In this document: positions 43,581 through 55,886 of the stretch, one piece after another
How positions within the stretch are numbered: the first letter of the stretch is position 1
Layout of the letters: every line of letters begins with the position of its first letter
Source: Collybia mongolica
Lineage: Eukaryota; Basidiomycota; Agaricomycetes; Agaricales; Clitocybaceae
Direction of reading: 5' to 3'
DNA length: 64,000 nt
Assembly (NCBI GenBank): GCA_013420905.1
Contig: JAAXNY010000008.1
Location: 372,001-436,000, forward strand
Translations under genes and position numbers: made by a program
The notes under the pieces: generated by a model
The model's database searches: none
Told to the model about the DNA's origin: nothing
What the model saw: only the letters and a program-made list of their open reading frames with translations

Positions 43581-44343
43581 GACCGGTTCCGTGTCCACTC
43601 CTGGCCGGCCTTGTTCTTTGATTTCACGACCCTGACACCACGCTCTTCCGGCGCGACCCTCCAGGGGGCGACGGCGTCATGCGTCTTTGTTGTTGTACTT
43701 ACCCTGCATGCTGCATCTGTCACAACGCAGGCTGTACGCCGCCTGTTGAAGTCGCATGCATCGACCACCCTGACGCTCATGGTTACCTGACGCTGACCCC
43801 CTCTTACCCATCCTCTCCCGTCCTCGCCCCCACTTAAAACCACTCACAACGCACAACGCAACGCCCCCAACCACCCACCTCTCCACACATCACACACGCC
43901 TCTCGTCCCCTTCGACGTCTATACGCCTCCCCCTATACGTCTCATCACCCGCCCGCATATAACTCCCACCACACACATACATACTATTTACCGATCACAG
44001 TCTAGTGCATACTGTACGACCACTCCTTTGGGACCATGACAATTGAAGGAAATAGATAGAATATTGTTTTTGTAATTGTATCTACCCGGGTTATCTATCG
44101 ATATCTGCTCCAACTCTCGTGTTTTGCCTGAATATCGTCGTTGTCTTTTGTGCAACACCGGGATTGCTCGGTAGCCATTGTAAAATGACTACAAGTTTAA
44201 GACCCCTCGATGATATTAACTATACAGGGCACGCTGGACTAGAGGTAGGCAGAGTCACCAGATCGTGCTTCTCATTACCCTCATTATGAGATAAATAGAT
44301 GTTACTTCAACGAAATCCTGAAACTACCACCACTGCCAAACGC
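43581..44343. other. convergent 3' region of hypothetical gene and MFS transporter A
   Basis: C-rich and low in complexity (runs of CCACC and CACAC at about 43850-43990), with no gene recognised. The first 140 bp are also found, diverged, at 47485-47625. Confidence 0.4.
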
Positions 44344-46747
44344 TCACGAGGCCGCCTGAGATTCCATCACCGCACGCGAGAACTTGCTCCGCTTGCGTAT
44401 AGCAGGTCCATAAAAGAACAGAATCTCCAAAAACAAACATATGAGCACACAGCTACCGGCTGACTTGTCTCAGGGTACGTACGAACGGGATGGGCATCAA
44501 GAGCAGGGCGATGAAGCCAAAGAGGGTATTCGCCCACTTATATCCGAGGGCATGAAACATCTGATGTGTAAACAGGGGGAATAGTGTTGCCATGATATTT
44601 CCTGGGTGGCCAGAAACGTCGGGACGTGGGGGAACAGGCAAGATTAAATCGCTTACTACAGAGGCTTTGTCCAGCAAGGCCTGATGAAGCATACGGTCCG
44701 TAGCTATCAATCGTCAGAAAAACAGCAGCGATGGATAAACACAGGGGATGGTTACCAATCAGCAACATACGAAAAGACTCCCAGGTATATAATGAACATC
44801 CCCCACATAAATATCTAGAGAGAAACCATTGAATATGCTTAAAATCGTGGCTTAAGGGAAATTGTACCGTGATCCCTATCATCTGGACAATCCAGTGTAC
44901 CCGGGGGAAGGACGACCAGGCGTAGATGAACATTCCAATCGGGATCAGGACTGCCGCGAAGCAGGCTGTGTGTAGTCGTGCCTCGGGTCCACGTTTGGCA
45001 AAATCCTTTCTGCACGAGATGTGGGCAAGAGAAGAGAGGACTACGAGTAGTCCTCGCGTGCTTACTGATATAATTTTTCTTGATACAGGTTCGTGACAAG
45101 CCCGATGGATGAACCGAGGCTAGAGGATATAGTGGACCATCATTAGATCTGGAACTTGGGGTACAGGTGTATATGACGTACAGTATGGTGAGATATGTTG
45201 TTCCGATCTGGCCGACGTTGAAACCGTGAAGCTCACTGAAAACGCTAGGAATGGACCTATAAAACATATTTCAACAACCTAGAATTAGGAATATCGTTAT
45301 GTAACTTGCGTTAAGATGCAGAACGTAACACCCCATGCGAAGCCGACCCATAGCTGAAAAAAAAAGTCTGGTTCAAGGGCTATAAAGGATGTAGGGCGCA
45401 TTCTAGACCAACACTAAAACTGAGAACCACTGGTTCAGTAAGAAGCAGGTCTGGAATACACCATCAGCACAAATGGCATTAATGTATAGAGTGTCCACGC
45501 ACAAATGGGCCGGGTGCACGATATATATATCAGGTGCTTTAGACTTTCCCTCTCGTCCTCTACTCTCGCACGATATCTATTATCTCCTGTTTCTTTCCGT
45601 TTCTTTTTCGCAATGCGAGTAAGAAGGACTGCCGAGCGAGTCTCTTTCAAAAATAGCAGGAGGATCAGATAGATACCGCACATCCTGATATGCAATTCCC
45701 AAACTTAGTAAACGAGACGGAGCAAAGATACGAGACTTACATCATTTGCAACCACTGTATCCACCTCCATTCTAGATGGGGGTTCATCTCAACCCAACCG
45801 GCCGCAATAGGCCCCAGGCCTGTTCCACCCACGAAACTAAACACAAAGATAGCCATGGGCAAACCTCGCCTTCGAAAAGCATCAGGTTATGTGATATGAA
45901 TGGTGCGTAGTGCACTTACTCGTTGGGTGGCCAAATATCAGCAATGCTGCCCCCTACCATCGTGACCCCACTGGAGCCAAAGCAACCTTGTAAGAACCGA
46001 GCAAGAACTACCGTCTGGATATTTTGTGCTCTTTTGGACAAGGGTAGTAAGGTTGAAGTCCAGTGGAGGCGATGGTATCCAACTTACAATGCTATCATGA
46101 GATACATGAAGAGAAAGCCGACGCCAGAACCTATATACAAGGGTTGCCGGCCAAATTCCTCACTGAATGAAGCGGTTACCAGCGGAACAACTGCGTATCC
46201 TAAGGCATTGACACTGAATCCGACGGTAGCTTGCAGTTGACTGCCTTTCACTTCGCGCAGCATGGATTCGATGCCTAGATTATACGTCGAAGCGGTTGTG
46301 GCTAGACAAGACATAAAAACCACGGACACACAAATGCGAGCAACATACGACGTACCTGAAACGAGCGTGGAAAAACATACTATTCCTGTCATCATCCATT
46401 TTCTTTGTCTGGTAAAATTAGCAGGATTCCGTTGGTCACCCTCCTCAAAATCGATCTAACATTAAAAAGGGTGAGTGCTCGTACCGCAACTCACCAAGAC
46501 ACGAGCTGTGCGCGCATACATAGATAACTTCGTCCGAAGAATGACTAGAATCAAGTTTCTCGTTATCATAACATTGCGATCCGTCCGGAATACCTGATCG
46601 ATTTTCTGTTCGCTCTGCGTTATCTCTGGAAGAATTCGATAGCTTCGGTTTCGTAGGCTCGTCATGAAGGTTCCCCAAAGACTGTGACTTGGCAGCAAGC
46701 CTGCCAGCTTCGGTAGTGGCGGATACAGGTTCTCTACAGTCCGTCAT
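44344..46747 (-). CDS. MFS transporter A (DHA1/polyamine-drug exporter type)
   Basis: A multi-intron gene for a 12-segment major facilitator. The start MTDCREPV at 46747 matches the start of copy B. The N-terminal tail is Ser/Glu-rich and cytosolic. The loop between segments 2 and 3 reads ASFSEEFGRQPLYIGSG, a motif A. GLPMAIFVFSFVGGTGLGPIAAG in segments 4-5 carries the antiporter motif C, followed by WVEMNPHLEWRWIQW. ETRSAVLLTRIAKKKRKETG is the long central loop, and the end is YGPAIRKRSKFSRAVMESQAAS. This combination is typical of DHA1 drug:H+ antiporters such as polyamine and toxin exporters of the plasma membrane. Substrate is unknown. Exon ends were not all resolved, so intactness is not proven. 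Confidence 0.78.
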
Positions 46748-47684
46748 TGGGTGGAGGTCGAAGTACCCAATCACGGTAGTGGGAGACGCCCCAAGCTGAG
46801 CCACGATTTTCGCAGGTCATAACTGGAGTTTGACGATACTGCACGTCTGACGCAGATGTTGGCATTCCATCAGCCTTCGGCCTTCTCACCGCGGGCAGGG
46901 CCATGCTAGGGTATCACATTACCACAAACCGTGTCTATTTTTCTCATCGCCCCCTTGCTATACATGAAAAGGGATGTTTAATTCACCAGTCAACCGACCC
47001 AGTAAATCCATACCCCATCAAATGTACTTTGAAAATTCTAGCTTCCTGGCTGCTATCAACTGACTCGGAGTCACTAGTCAGGTTGAGGCGTCAGGACAGC
47101 CTCGGATAATGCCGGGACACGCGCTCGCCTCATTGTCGGCCTCGGTCATCCCGGCCTTGACAATAGGAAGGCCGTAATAATATGAAAGATGTATACAGTA
47201 CGTCCGGTGCCGACCCTCACTATCTCATGGATTGAATGCAATCCGACGGCTACGTACCAAAATATCGTTTCCCAAGGCCTTGCCCAAGGTTAGGATCGAG
47301 GAAACTCAATTCTCGTGAACCCCAGTGCAGGCTTGCGCATTGCGCCCTAAGAGCTGCAAAGTGCTAGAATCGCATTGACCGAGGCTCCTGTAACGACGAT
47401 GAAGACCAACGGGCACATTCCCAGGTGCCCAAAGCTCCACGAATCGGCATGCGCAGAATTACGCCGTAATCGAGGGACATAGGACAGGCTCCCTGTTTTT
47501 TCTTGACCGACCTTGTTCTTCAATACAACCCTGATAATTCCATACTCTTTTAGCATGGATCTCTAGGAGGCCGCGTCAAACGTCTTTGTTGTGCTTACCC
47601 TGCGTATACGCTGTATCCAGATAGGAACTAATAACCATTGATCTAGCCGCAAACAGGTGCCCTGCTGCCTCTGGCGACCGGTGA
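46748..47684. other. spacer between MFS copies A and B, upstream part
   Basis: This holds the upstream region of transporter A and, from about 47420, the duplicated tail of the hypothetical gene. No other gene was recognised. Confidence 0.35.
47420..47625 (+). repeat. duplicated 3' end of the hypothetical gene at 41996-43580
   Basis: The block CGAGGGACATAGGAC and the following 150 bp (GGCCTTGTTCTT-like, ACGTCTTTGTTG and CTTACCCTGCGT segments) align with 43565-43718, including the stop-codon region. It shows that the transporter was duplicated in tandem together with its downstream neighbour's tail. The coding part is degenerate. Confidence 0.65.
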
Positions 47685-47932
47685 CTCTCAGTAAAAAATA
47701 AAGTCATGCTTAGTCAGTGTAAACTCAGCAGTAATGACAAAGTCAACGAAAAGTCTTACAAGAGTCAATAAAAACGGTAATTCAAACTTATGATTTTGTA
47801 AACTTTCAATGTGGATTTGGCCATTTGGGAGGAAATGAATGATTTTTGACTACTTTGGGCTGGCTCTTGACCATTACATTTGGGTGATGTCAAAACTCGC
47901 GACTAAAGTTTGACTTTATTTTTTACTGAGGG
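47685..47932. mobile_element. CTCAGT-type MITE, copy 2 (248 bp)
   Basis: Same ends and length as 34147-34394, with a TGA target duplication (47682-47684 and 47933-47935). It lies at the junction of the tandem transporter repeat, downstream of copy B. Confidence 0.82.
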
Positions 47933-48219
47933 TGACTGGTGACCTGTCGTGGGTATTACTATTATATAGCCCGTCGCGAAATGTCAGGTATATCAAACCC
48001 AGATCTAATTCTAAGCACGTTGGCATACGTAAAGGTGCCCGCTCTCGACGGGGTCGAATCACTTTAGATATAATTGTGGGATTGATCTAGAGCTAGACAG
48101 AGTCACCAAGCCGTTCCTTCTGTGACGAAGTGTCATGAGAGATAGATGTATCGTAGATGGGCCTTAGATGGTTCTTGAATGATTCAAGAACGCCCATAAC
48201 CGTTAGCACTCGCAAGTAC

Positions 48220-50577
48220 TCACGAGGATTGTTGGGATTCTAGTACCGCGCGCGAGAATTTGCTACGCCTGCGGATAGCAGGTCCATAAAAGAACAGAAC
48301 CTCCAGAGGACAGATGAGCACTTAATACCCAGTTAGCCTGTCTCGGAATACGTACGAATGGGATCGGTATCATAATCAGGGCGATGAAGCCGAACAGAGT
48401 GTTCGCCCACTTGTATCCGAGGTTGCGAAGCATCTGACCGGTGAATAGGGGGAACACTGTTGCGGTAAGATTTCCTAGTCGTGCATAGATGTCAACACAT
48501 AGAACATAAATACGGCTGGAAAACCTACTAAAGAGACTTTGTCCAGCAAGGCCTGATGAAGCATATGGCCCATAGCTTTTGAATGTTAGAAGTATGGCCG
48601 TAAGGGATAAGTGCAGTGGGGTAAATACCAATCGGCAATATAGGAGAAAACGCCCAGGTATATTATAAACGTCCCCCACATGTATATCTAAGAATCGAAG
48701 TGAGAATGCAGATTTTTTGGTTCAAGGGAACCGTACCGTAATTCCAAGCATTTGGACGATCCAGTGTATGCGCGAGAACGACGACCAAGCGTAGATAAAC
48801 ATTCCAATAGGAAGGAGGACAGCGGCGAAGCAGGATGTGTGTAACCGGGCCTCGGGTCCACGTTTTGCAAAATATTTTCTACCCACGGTATAATGAATAA
48901 AGGAATGTAAATAGCCTTCGCGTACTTACTGGTATAATGTTTCCTGGTACATATTTGTGACGAATCCAATTGATGCGCCGACGCTGCAGGATATAGTGAA
49001 TAGTGCTGAGATCTTGAAATGCAGAGACATACAGCATGGTGAGATACGTGGTTCCAATTTGGCCAATATTAAAACCATGGAGCTCACTGAAAACGCTCGG
49101 GATGGATCTAGAAATGTGCGTCAACGAAGGGCGTATATTCGCCTCTACATAACTTACGCAACCATGCAGAACGTTACACCCCACGCGAAGCCAACCCATA
49201 ACTAATAAGATAAAATTGAGGTCAGAACTCATAGTGGTCATAAAAGTGTATTCAGGACTGACACTAAAACTGAAAACCACTGGTTCAGTAAAAAGCAGAC
49301 CTGGACAAAGCCATCAACCCGCAGGTCAGTAACGAACGTAGCGGGTATTCACGTACGGATTGGTCGAGTGCATGATATATAGATCAAATGCTTTAGGCTT
49401 TCCCTCTCGTCCTCCACTTTTGCACGATACCTATTATCACCCGTATCTTTCCGAATTCTCTCCGCCATCCGGGTAAGGAGGACTGCTGAACGAGTTTCCT
49501 GCAAAACAAAAGGCAGGAGAACCAGGTAGACGCCACACAATCTGATATACATGTTTCTAACTGTGTCAATCAGGAACCAGAAAACCCGAACTTACATCAT
49601 CTGGATCCATTGTATCCATCTCCATTCAAGGCGAGGATTCATCTCGACCCAACCGGCGACAACGGGACCCAGGCCCGTTCCACCTATAGCGGTGAAAACA
49701 AATATGGACATAGGCAAACCTCGCCTTTGATAAATATTAATTAGCGTCGTAAGAACGGGACATAACGGACTCACTCGTTGGGAGGCCATATATCAGCAAT
49801 ACTACCTCCCACCATCGTCGCTCCGGTGGAACCGAAACAGCCTTGTAACAGCCGAGCAAGAATGACTGTCTGAACATTGTGGGATCTTTTTGATAAAGAG
49901 GATAAGGCTGAGGCCCCGACTGAGACATTAGTTTCCTGCTCACAATCCTATCATCGGAAACATGACGATGAAGCCGATGGCGGAACTTATATACAAAGGT
50001 TGTCGACCAAACTCTTCGCTGAACGAAGCGGTTACCAATGGAACAACCCCGAATCCTATGGCGTAGACACTGAAACCGATGGTAGCCTCCATATGAGTGC
50101 AATTCAGATCCCGCATCATGGATGCAAGGCCTAGATTATAGGCTGAGGCATTCGTGGCTAGGTAGAATATTAAACCACAGACATGCAGGTGCGGGAAAGA
50201 AGCGTCGCACATGCGACCAGCGCCGAAAAGCATACTATTGCTGTCATCATCCATTTCCTTCGCCTGGTAAAATTAGCAGGATTCCGGGTGTCGCCCTCCT
50301 CGAAGTCGATCTGGGATTGGACATACGTGAATATCATATTCCGCGGACGCAAGTTCAATACACATACATAGATAACTTCATCCGATGAGATACTAAATTT
50401 TTCGTTTCTGTAACATTGCGGTCCGTCACAGCTCGGACGTCTTGGTGTTAGCTCTGCACTAGCTAAGGTAGAGTCCAATAACTTTGGCCCGAAGGGCTCA
50501 TGGAGGTCCACCAAGGATTTGGCAACAAGCCCGTCAGCATAGGTTATGGTGGACAGAGACACTTTGCCGTCCGTCAT
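48220..50577 (-). CDS. MFS transporter B (DHA1/polyamine-drug exporter type)
   Basis: A tandem paralogue of A and C. It starts MTDGKVSLSTITYADG. After a first intron, VDFEEGD-type sequence (IDFEEGDTRNPANFTRRRKW) leads into segment 1. ASFSEEFGRQPLYISSA is motif A, and GLPMSIFVFTAIGGTGLGPV with WVEMNPRLEWRWIQWIQ marks segments 4-5. ETRSAVLLTRMAERIRKDTG is the central loop, and the end is YGPAIRRRSKFSRAVLESQQSS. The gene contains many introns of about 50-70 bases. It is predicted to be an H+-coupled exporter in the plasma membrane. It seems open at all places examined, but exon borders were not all verified. Confidence 0.78.
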
Positions 50578-51027
50578 TGGGTGAAGGTCGAGGTACCCAG
50601 CAGCGTGTGGGTCGACTGCTAAAACAAGAGCATAAAGATTCTACGGATGCCGACAACGTTGGCCGAGTCAATTCCGGGCCTGGCATTTCTCCATCGAGCA
50701 AAGAATTCCATAGTGTTCTTCCAAGGTCCGGTACTCGGGCCCAAGCCGTCCAGTGGGACTTCAGCCTTGTTGCGTAGCCCTAGATTCCTGCCAACTCCTG
50801 GAGAGTGGAGACACAGGAGTGAGCAACCCCTTGCGAGTCCGATGTCACCTGTGAACAAGGAATTACGTAATTTGCATAATTAGTCGAAGTTGCTTGTCGA
50901 TGAAGCTTTTTCTTCTAGATCTGTCGTACATTCGTAAAACCTTGTAATAATACATCGTTATTGTTGAATCTAAGTCGTATCTTGCCATGCAGAGTCCGTC
51001 TAAATGCGAAAAATTTATGCCCTTCTA
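50578..51027. other. spacer between MFS copies B and C
   Basis: About 450 bp with no recognised gene. It should hold the promoter of copy B (minus strand) and the 3' flank of copy C. Confidence 0.35.
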
Positions 51028-53490
51028 TCATGTCTTCGACCCTTGTGCGGCCTGTGCCTCCATGACCATTCTGGAGAACTTGCTCCGTTTCCGAATAGCG
51101 GGTCCGTAGAAGAAGAGTCCCTAGATATCAACGGAAATTTGGCATCCGTCAGCGAGTGCCGAGTGCCAAGGAAAAAATAATATATTAGGGCAACGCACAA
51201 AAGGGATGGGAATCATGGCCACGGCGATGAAACCAAAGATAGAATTGGACCATCGATATCCAAGCGCGTCGAACATCTGTTCGATAAATAGCGGGAAGGC
51301 CGTGGCCATGAGGTTTCCTAGGAGGCGGAGAAGCGATCAGCATCTATCCATTAAGGAAATTGGGACGCTACGCACTTGCGAGACTTTGTCCAGCCAAAGC
51401 TGAGGAGGCATATGGGCCGTAGCTTTTGGCATGATGTTAGAAGTGAGGCATCTTCGACAGAACGAAGAGAAAGCAAACCAGTCAGCAAGATACGAGAAAA
51501 CAGCAAGGTACATGATGAAGGTTGCCCATATAAATAGCTGTTTCAAATAATTATTAACACTGGTACGGGCAGGTGGGAGGAGTAACGAACAGTTATTCCA
51601 ACCATCTGGACAATCCAGTGCACGGTTGGCAACGAGGACCAAGCGTAAATGAACATCCCGGCGGGGAAGAGGATCGCGGCGACACAAGCCATGTAGAGGC
51701 GCGCCTCGGGGCCTCTTCTGGGGAAGTTTTTTCTAGAACCATATTCAGCAATTGATATCGGTGAGGAAAAGGCGTTCACAAACTGATATAACGATTCTTG
51801 ATAAAAATTCGTGGAGAATCCAATAAGCGATCCAATTCTGTAATAAAATGTAAATGGAGTGGTCTGAGATACCGTAGTGGGCAAACAGACGTCATCGTGA
51901 TGAATGTCGTTCCAATAAAGCCAATATTGAAATTATGGAGTGTACCAAAAACACCGCCGATGGACCTGTCACACATCCGAGAGGAATTAGCGGTTAAAAG
52001 CAGAGTTTAAGGAACTTGATTTACGTGATCATGCAATATGTTATTCCCCAGGCGAATCCAATCCATAGCTGTTGGACTAAGGTCAGCCCGACACGAGGCG
52101 AGTCTATGAGGAACACGCACGCTAAAGCTGGTCACGACCGGTTCAGTAAGCATCAGACCTGAAATCGGTAACTTCAGTAAGGCTTGCGGATTTAGGGATT
52201 AGAAGGGTTCAGATTTACGGATCGGTCGGGTGCATGATATGTATATAAGAGTTCTCAAACTGGCCCTTTCATCTTCTACTCTGGCCCGATACCTCTTGTT
52301 ACCCGTTTCGCGCCGCATCTTTTTTGCGATACGCGTAATGAGGACCGCAGTTCTAGTTTCTTTCAGTACTATTGGGACCATCACAAGGTATAATGAACAG
52401 GCACTGCAAATAGGTTTCAGCTGTCGTAGGAAGGGGCGAAGGAGAAAATATGCATACATCATTTGAATCCATTGGATCCATTTCCATTCGAGTCGAGGGT
52501 TCATTTCCACCCAGCCGGCGACAACTGGTCCCAGGCCAGTACCACCGAGGGCCGCCACGGCAAACAATGACATCGGAAGACCTCGACTGAATTTCATGAG
52601 CTGAAAAGACCAAGGGCGTAACATGTGCAAGGACAGAGCCTACTCTTTGGAAGACCAGATATCAGCGATCGTCCCTCCAACCATAGTGGCTCCTGTTGAC
52701 CCGAATGCGCCCTGCAGAAACCGCGCGACGATCAGAGTTTGGATATTTTTAGACCTGGGTTATAAGACTACATCATCAGAAGGTCATGTCAAGTTAAAGG
52801 AAAGGAAGACTTACAGAGCGACCATCACGTACATGACAATGAATCCAACAGAAGACACAATGTAGAGGGGCATGCGTCCGAACTCTTCGCTCAAGGAAGC
52901 ACTGACGAGTGGAACAACGCCGAAACCAAGAGGGTAGACACTGAGCCCGACTGTTGCCTGGAAACGTGTGCAGCCCAAGTCACGTATCATCGAATCGAAT
53001 CCCATGTTGTAGGCCGAAGGGGCGGATGCTGCTTAATCAATTAGGGGATGCGTAAATGGGGTTGGAAGCGCGCTTCGTACCAGAAAAGACTGTTGAGATA
53101 CATGCCAAAATTGTAATCGCCCATTTCTTGCGTAAACTGAAATTTATTGGATTACGCTCGTCTCCCTCTGCAAAATCGACCTGCAGCAAGCTCGTCATCG
53201 CATACAGCTCGGAAGGTAGAAGAACGACAAACATAAATGGGCTCGGACTCTGAATCGAAACTAGTTTTTTCGTTCTTCGTACTCGTACTGGAAGGTTGTA
53301 GTACTTCATGTGGATGTTGTATAATATGGGTGAGCTGGTGCCCTAAGCTTTCGTCCAATTGGTCCGTCTGGGGCCTCGAGGAAAGACTGAGCCGTGCGTC
53401 AATTGGTTCGTGGATATCCTCCAGTGACTTTAAGACCACCTGGTCTCCGACGACGTTTGGGGAGGCAGAGACTACGCCGTTGGTCGTCAT
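51028..53490 (-). CDS. MFS transporter C (DHA1/polyamine-drug exporter type)
   Basis: The most diverged of the three. MTTNGVVSASPNVV (53490) aligns with the starts of A and B; a longer start at 53577 is possible. Key segments: VDFAEGDERNPINFSLRKKW; ASLSEEFGRMPLYIVSS (motif A); GLPMSLFAVAALGGTGLGPV (motif C); WVEMNPRLEWKWIQWIQ; ETRTAVLITRIAKKMRRETG; and a C terminus YGPAIRKRSKFSRMVMEAQA ending at 51028. It is transcribed away from the flavin-reductase-like gene at 53852, from which it is separated by about 360 bp. Function is as for A and B. Confidence 0.78.
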
Positions 53491-53789
53491 AGGTCCGGGT
53501 AAAGTCGTTAAAAATCGTTGGATTAATGAAAGGGCATGGGAGCGCGAGAGAGTAATGCCGGTTCGTGGCCGTAACATTTCCGATCACTATTGAACTCAGC
53601 TCCAAGTTCCAGCCCGTGATAGCCGGTATATTTGGTGCTGCTCACGATCCACGCAGCCGGAACTCTCGCGCTCTCTCAGGCTGTCGAGTGTTCTGACATG
53701 CGCACCGTATGCGGAAAATCGCTTTCTTATTCCATCGCGTCAAGGAGGAACAGTCCTCAGGTTCGTGAAGCTGCCTAAATTGAGGATAA

Positions 53790-53797
53790 TATAAAAG
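53790..53797 (+). promoter_or_regulatory. TATA box of flavin-reductase-like gene
   Basis: TATAAAAG, 55 bases upstream of the ATG at 53852, inside the short divergent promoter shared with MFS transporter C. Confidence 0.55.
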
Positions 53798-53851
53798 CTC
53801 CGACTCGTTAAGACTTGAAAGGGCAAGATTCGGCTTGACGGAATAAAGTTG

Positions 53852-54634
53852 ATGACACGGCATCCCACGTGGAGGTGGTTGTTTGTGCGAAGTGAAATAC
53901 CTCGGGACTGCCCAGCATGTACAAACAAAGGGATGTGGAGAACTTCATCGACGCGCTGCCCAAAAAATGTTCAAAACATAACATCACTCCTCTCTATCTC
54001 AACAAATCATGAAACACGCACCCGACAGCAGCTCCGAGAGCTCCTACGGCATACTGCTCAGCCAGTCGCAGTCGTAACGTCGCTAATGCGGTCAAAAAAT
54101 GACACTCATTCATACCACGGCGCGACATTATCTTCTTTCGCGTCTATTGCCATGGATCCATATCCTCTCATATCCTTCGCACTTCGTATACCCTCTCGCA
54201 TGGCCTCATCTCTCAAAGCAGCCTTGCCCGATGAAACTTCCCACATGGTGGTCAATATCCTCTCAGCAGACCAAGCTTCTGTAGCTGTGAAGTTCTCAAG
54301 GGCAGACCTTTACCCTCAGCCTTTCCTTTCAGTGCCGTACACGTTGTCAAAAGAAGGGATACCAGTCCTGGAGGGTTCGTTAGGCGCTATCTCATGCAAG
54401 CTCGCGTCAGATGCAATTCCTTTGCATGATCTAGGTTCTTTGGGGGAAGGAGCCCTGAGTCGGGAAGGCGCGCAGCATCTGGAAAAGATGGTCGTCTCTG
54501 AGCTGTTTATTGCTCGAGTAATTCGTGTGGAGGCGTTGGATATGGGGGACGCGGATGAAGAACACCCCCGGGCAATGCCTCTACTATACCATCGGCGTGG
54601 TTATACGAGCTGTTACCCGCTAAAACCGAAATAA
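53852..54634 (+). CDS. flavin-reductase-like (FMN-binding split barrel) protein
   Basis: A single-exon protein of 260 residues. After a basic, Ser/Thr-rich N terminus come the family features: LLRHTAQPVAVVTSLM near residues 65-80, HGATLSSFASIAMDPYPLISFALR near 91-114 (the flavin-binding core), MVVNILSADQASVAVKFSR, and a late ELFIARVIRVEALD plus LLYHRRGYTS. Relatives bind FMN and either reduce free flavin with NAD(P)H or act as flavoprotein oxidoreductases. The N terminus could be a mitochondrial presequence, but that is a guess. ATG at 53852 follows the TATA box; another start at 53933 is possible. Head-to-head placement with transporter C suggests co-expression. Confidence 0.8.
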   Translation: MTRHPTWRWLFVRSEIPRDCPACTNKGMWRTSSTRCPKNVQNITSLLSISTNHETRTRQQLRELLRHTAQPVAVVTSLMRSKNDTHSYHGATLSSFASIAMDPYPLISFALRIPSRMASSLKAALPDETSHMVVNILSADQASVAVKFSRADLYPQPFLSVPYTLSKEGIPVLEGSLGAISCKLASDAIPLHDLGSLGEGALSREGAQHLEKMVVSELFIARVIRVEALDMGDADEEHPRAMPLLYHRRGYTSCYPLKPK

Positions 54635-55026
54635 ATTGCATTCTTTTCTATTATCACTAAAATGCTCAGAATTGTTATGCAAGTTACTTTTCAGGGTCTT
54701 TTGATGAAGGAGGCACTACCAGCTTAGTGCTTTATCAAGATCGACGCCCTTTTTTTTCTAGTCTACGAAGCCCTTGCATGCGTGTGACGTCACCAGCCCT
54801 GCAGAATATCGAACTGCTCGCAGTCCAATTGCAAGGCCTGGCACTTTGCACTTGCAAACAACTATTGAAGTAAGCACTTCCATGTATTTTTTTTCCCCTC
54901 CCTCTTACTTGAAACGGCGGCTAGATTTTCATTCGTCATTTTCCTTCGAAAGTCACACTTATCACACATAAATCGATAGGCAGTACGTTTGTGAGACAGC
55001 ATGTTTACCTTCCAATGTCGCGGTCA

Positions 55027-55178
55027 CCCTCAGTAAAAAAGAAGTCGTGTTTAGTCGGTTCCTAGTCTGATTTTTCGACATGGTCGGGGAAAAGTTGCAT
55101 AAAAATCAGCTCAAAGTTAGCCGGAAATTGTACTTTCTTGACTAATGTCGAAATGTCTGACTATTTTTTTACTGAGGG
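55027..55178. mobile_element. CTCAGT-type MITE, copy 3 (152 bp, diverged)
   Basis: Ends CCCTCAGTAAAAAA and TTTTTTACTGAGGG with a 3-bp duplication TCA (55024-55026 and 55179-55181). The inside is different and shorter than in copies 1 and 2, so it is a subfamily member. Confidence 0.72.
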
Positions 55179-55886
55179 TCATCCATTGACCACAAATTAA
55201 AGCAATAAAAATGTCGATGTCGAGATTACCCGAGCGAATCAGTGTAACGCGGGGAGACACTTTTTACATAAAAATGGTGATATGTTCCAAGCCTACATAA
55301 ATATCGAGAGACTGCCCTGGGAATGCACATTGGAACCCTTCACCCTGCGGGACATAGGTGATTATGTACTAAGGAAATATAAGGGTCCACAAGGTAATGT
55401 GAGCATTGTGGTGGCCAATGAAGGGAACATGCTAGTGGCAGGTCAGGTCACACTGCATACCCTGGAAGACCAGGACACCAAGGGGTTGGCCCCTAGCAGT
55501 AGTAGTGCTGCCACCTGAGTCAGGATGTCTCTGGACACTTAGCCCTGTACAGTGGGGGGTTAGTCCAGAGGATGGGTGCACCCAGCCCCTTGTTACACAC
55601 AGCATACTGTCCCTGGCTTAGCTTGGGGTTTATAATATATTGGAGGCAGATGCCTCTAGGTTATCAGGGGGGGGGGCAGACTGGCCAGTTGCATGTCAGT
55701 CTTTGGAGGTTTGAACCACCCATACACAACCAGACATTCATCTGTGACAGAATATAGATATTTGATTTTAAGATGGTTACAAATAATATCTCAAGATCAT
55801 GATGAGATCAAAATATGTTGATCTCCAATCTTTTGATCCCATGGAAGGGCACCTTTGCAATAGACTTGGATTGGGTTCCCTACTTG
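55179..55886. other. no recognised gene
   Basis: A 78-residue frame (55282-55518, MFQAYINIERLPWEC) is the only sizeable one; it has no recognised motif and lies next to repeats, so I leave it uncalled. A run of G occurs at about 55669-55677. Confidence 0.35.

Noticed and set aside
55282..55518. 78-codon plus-strand frame MFQAYINIERL
   Set aside because: Lies between repeats, with no motif or splice context.
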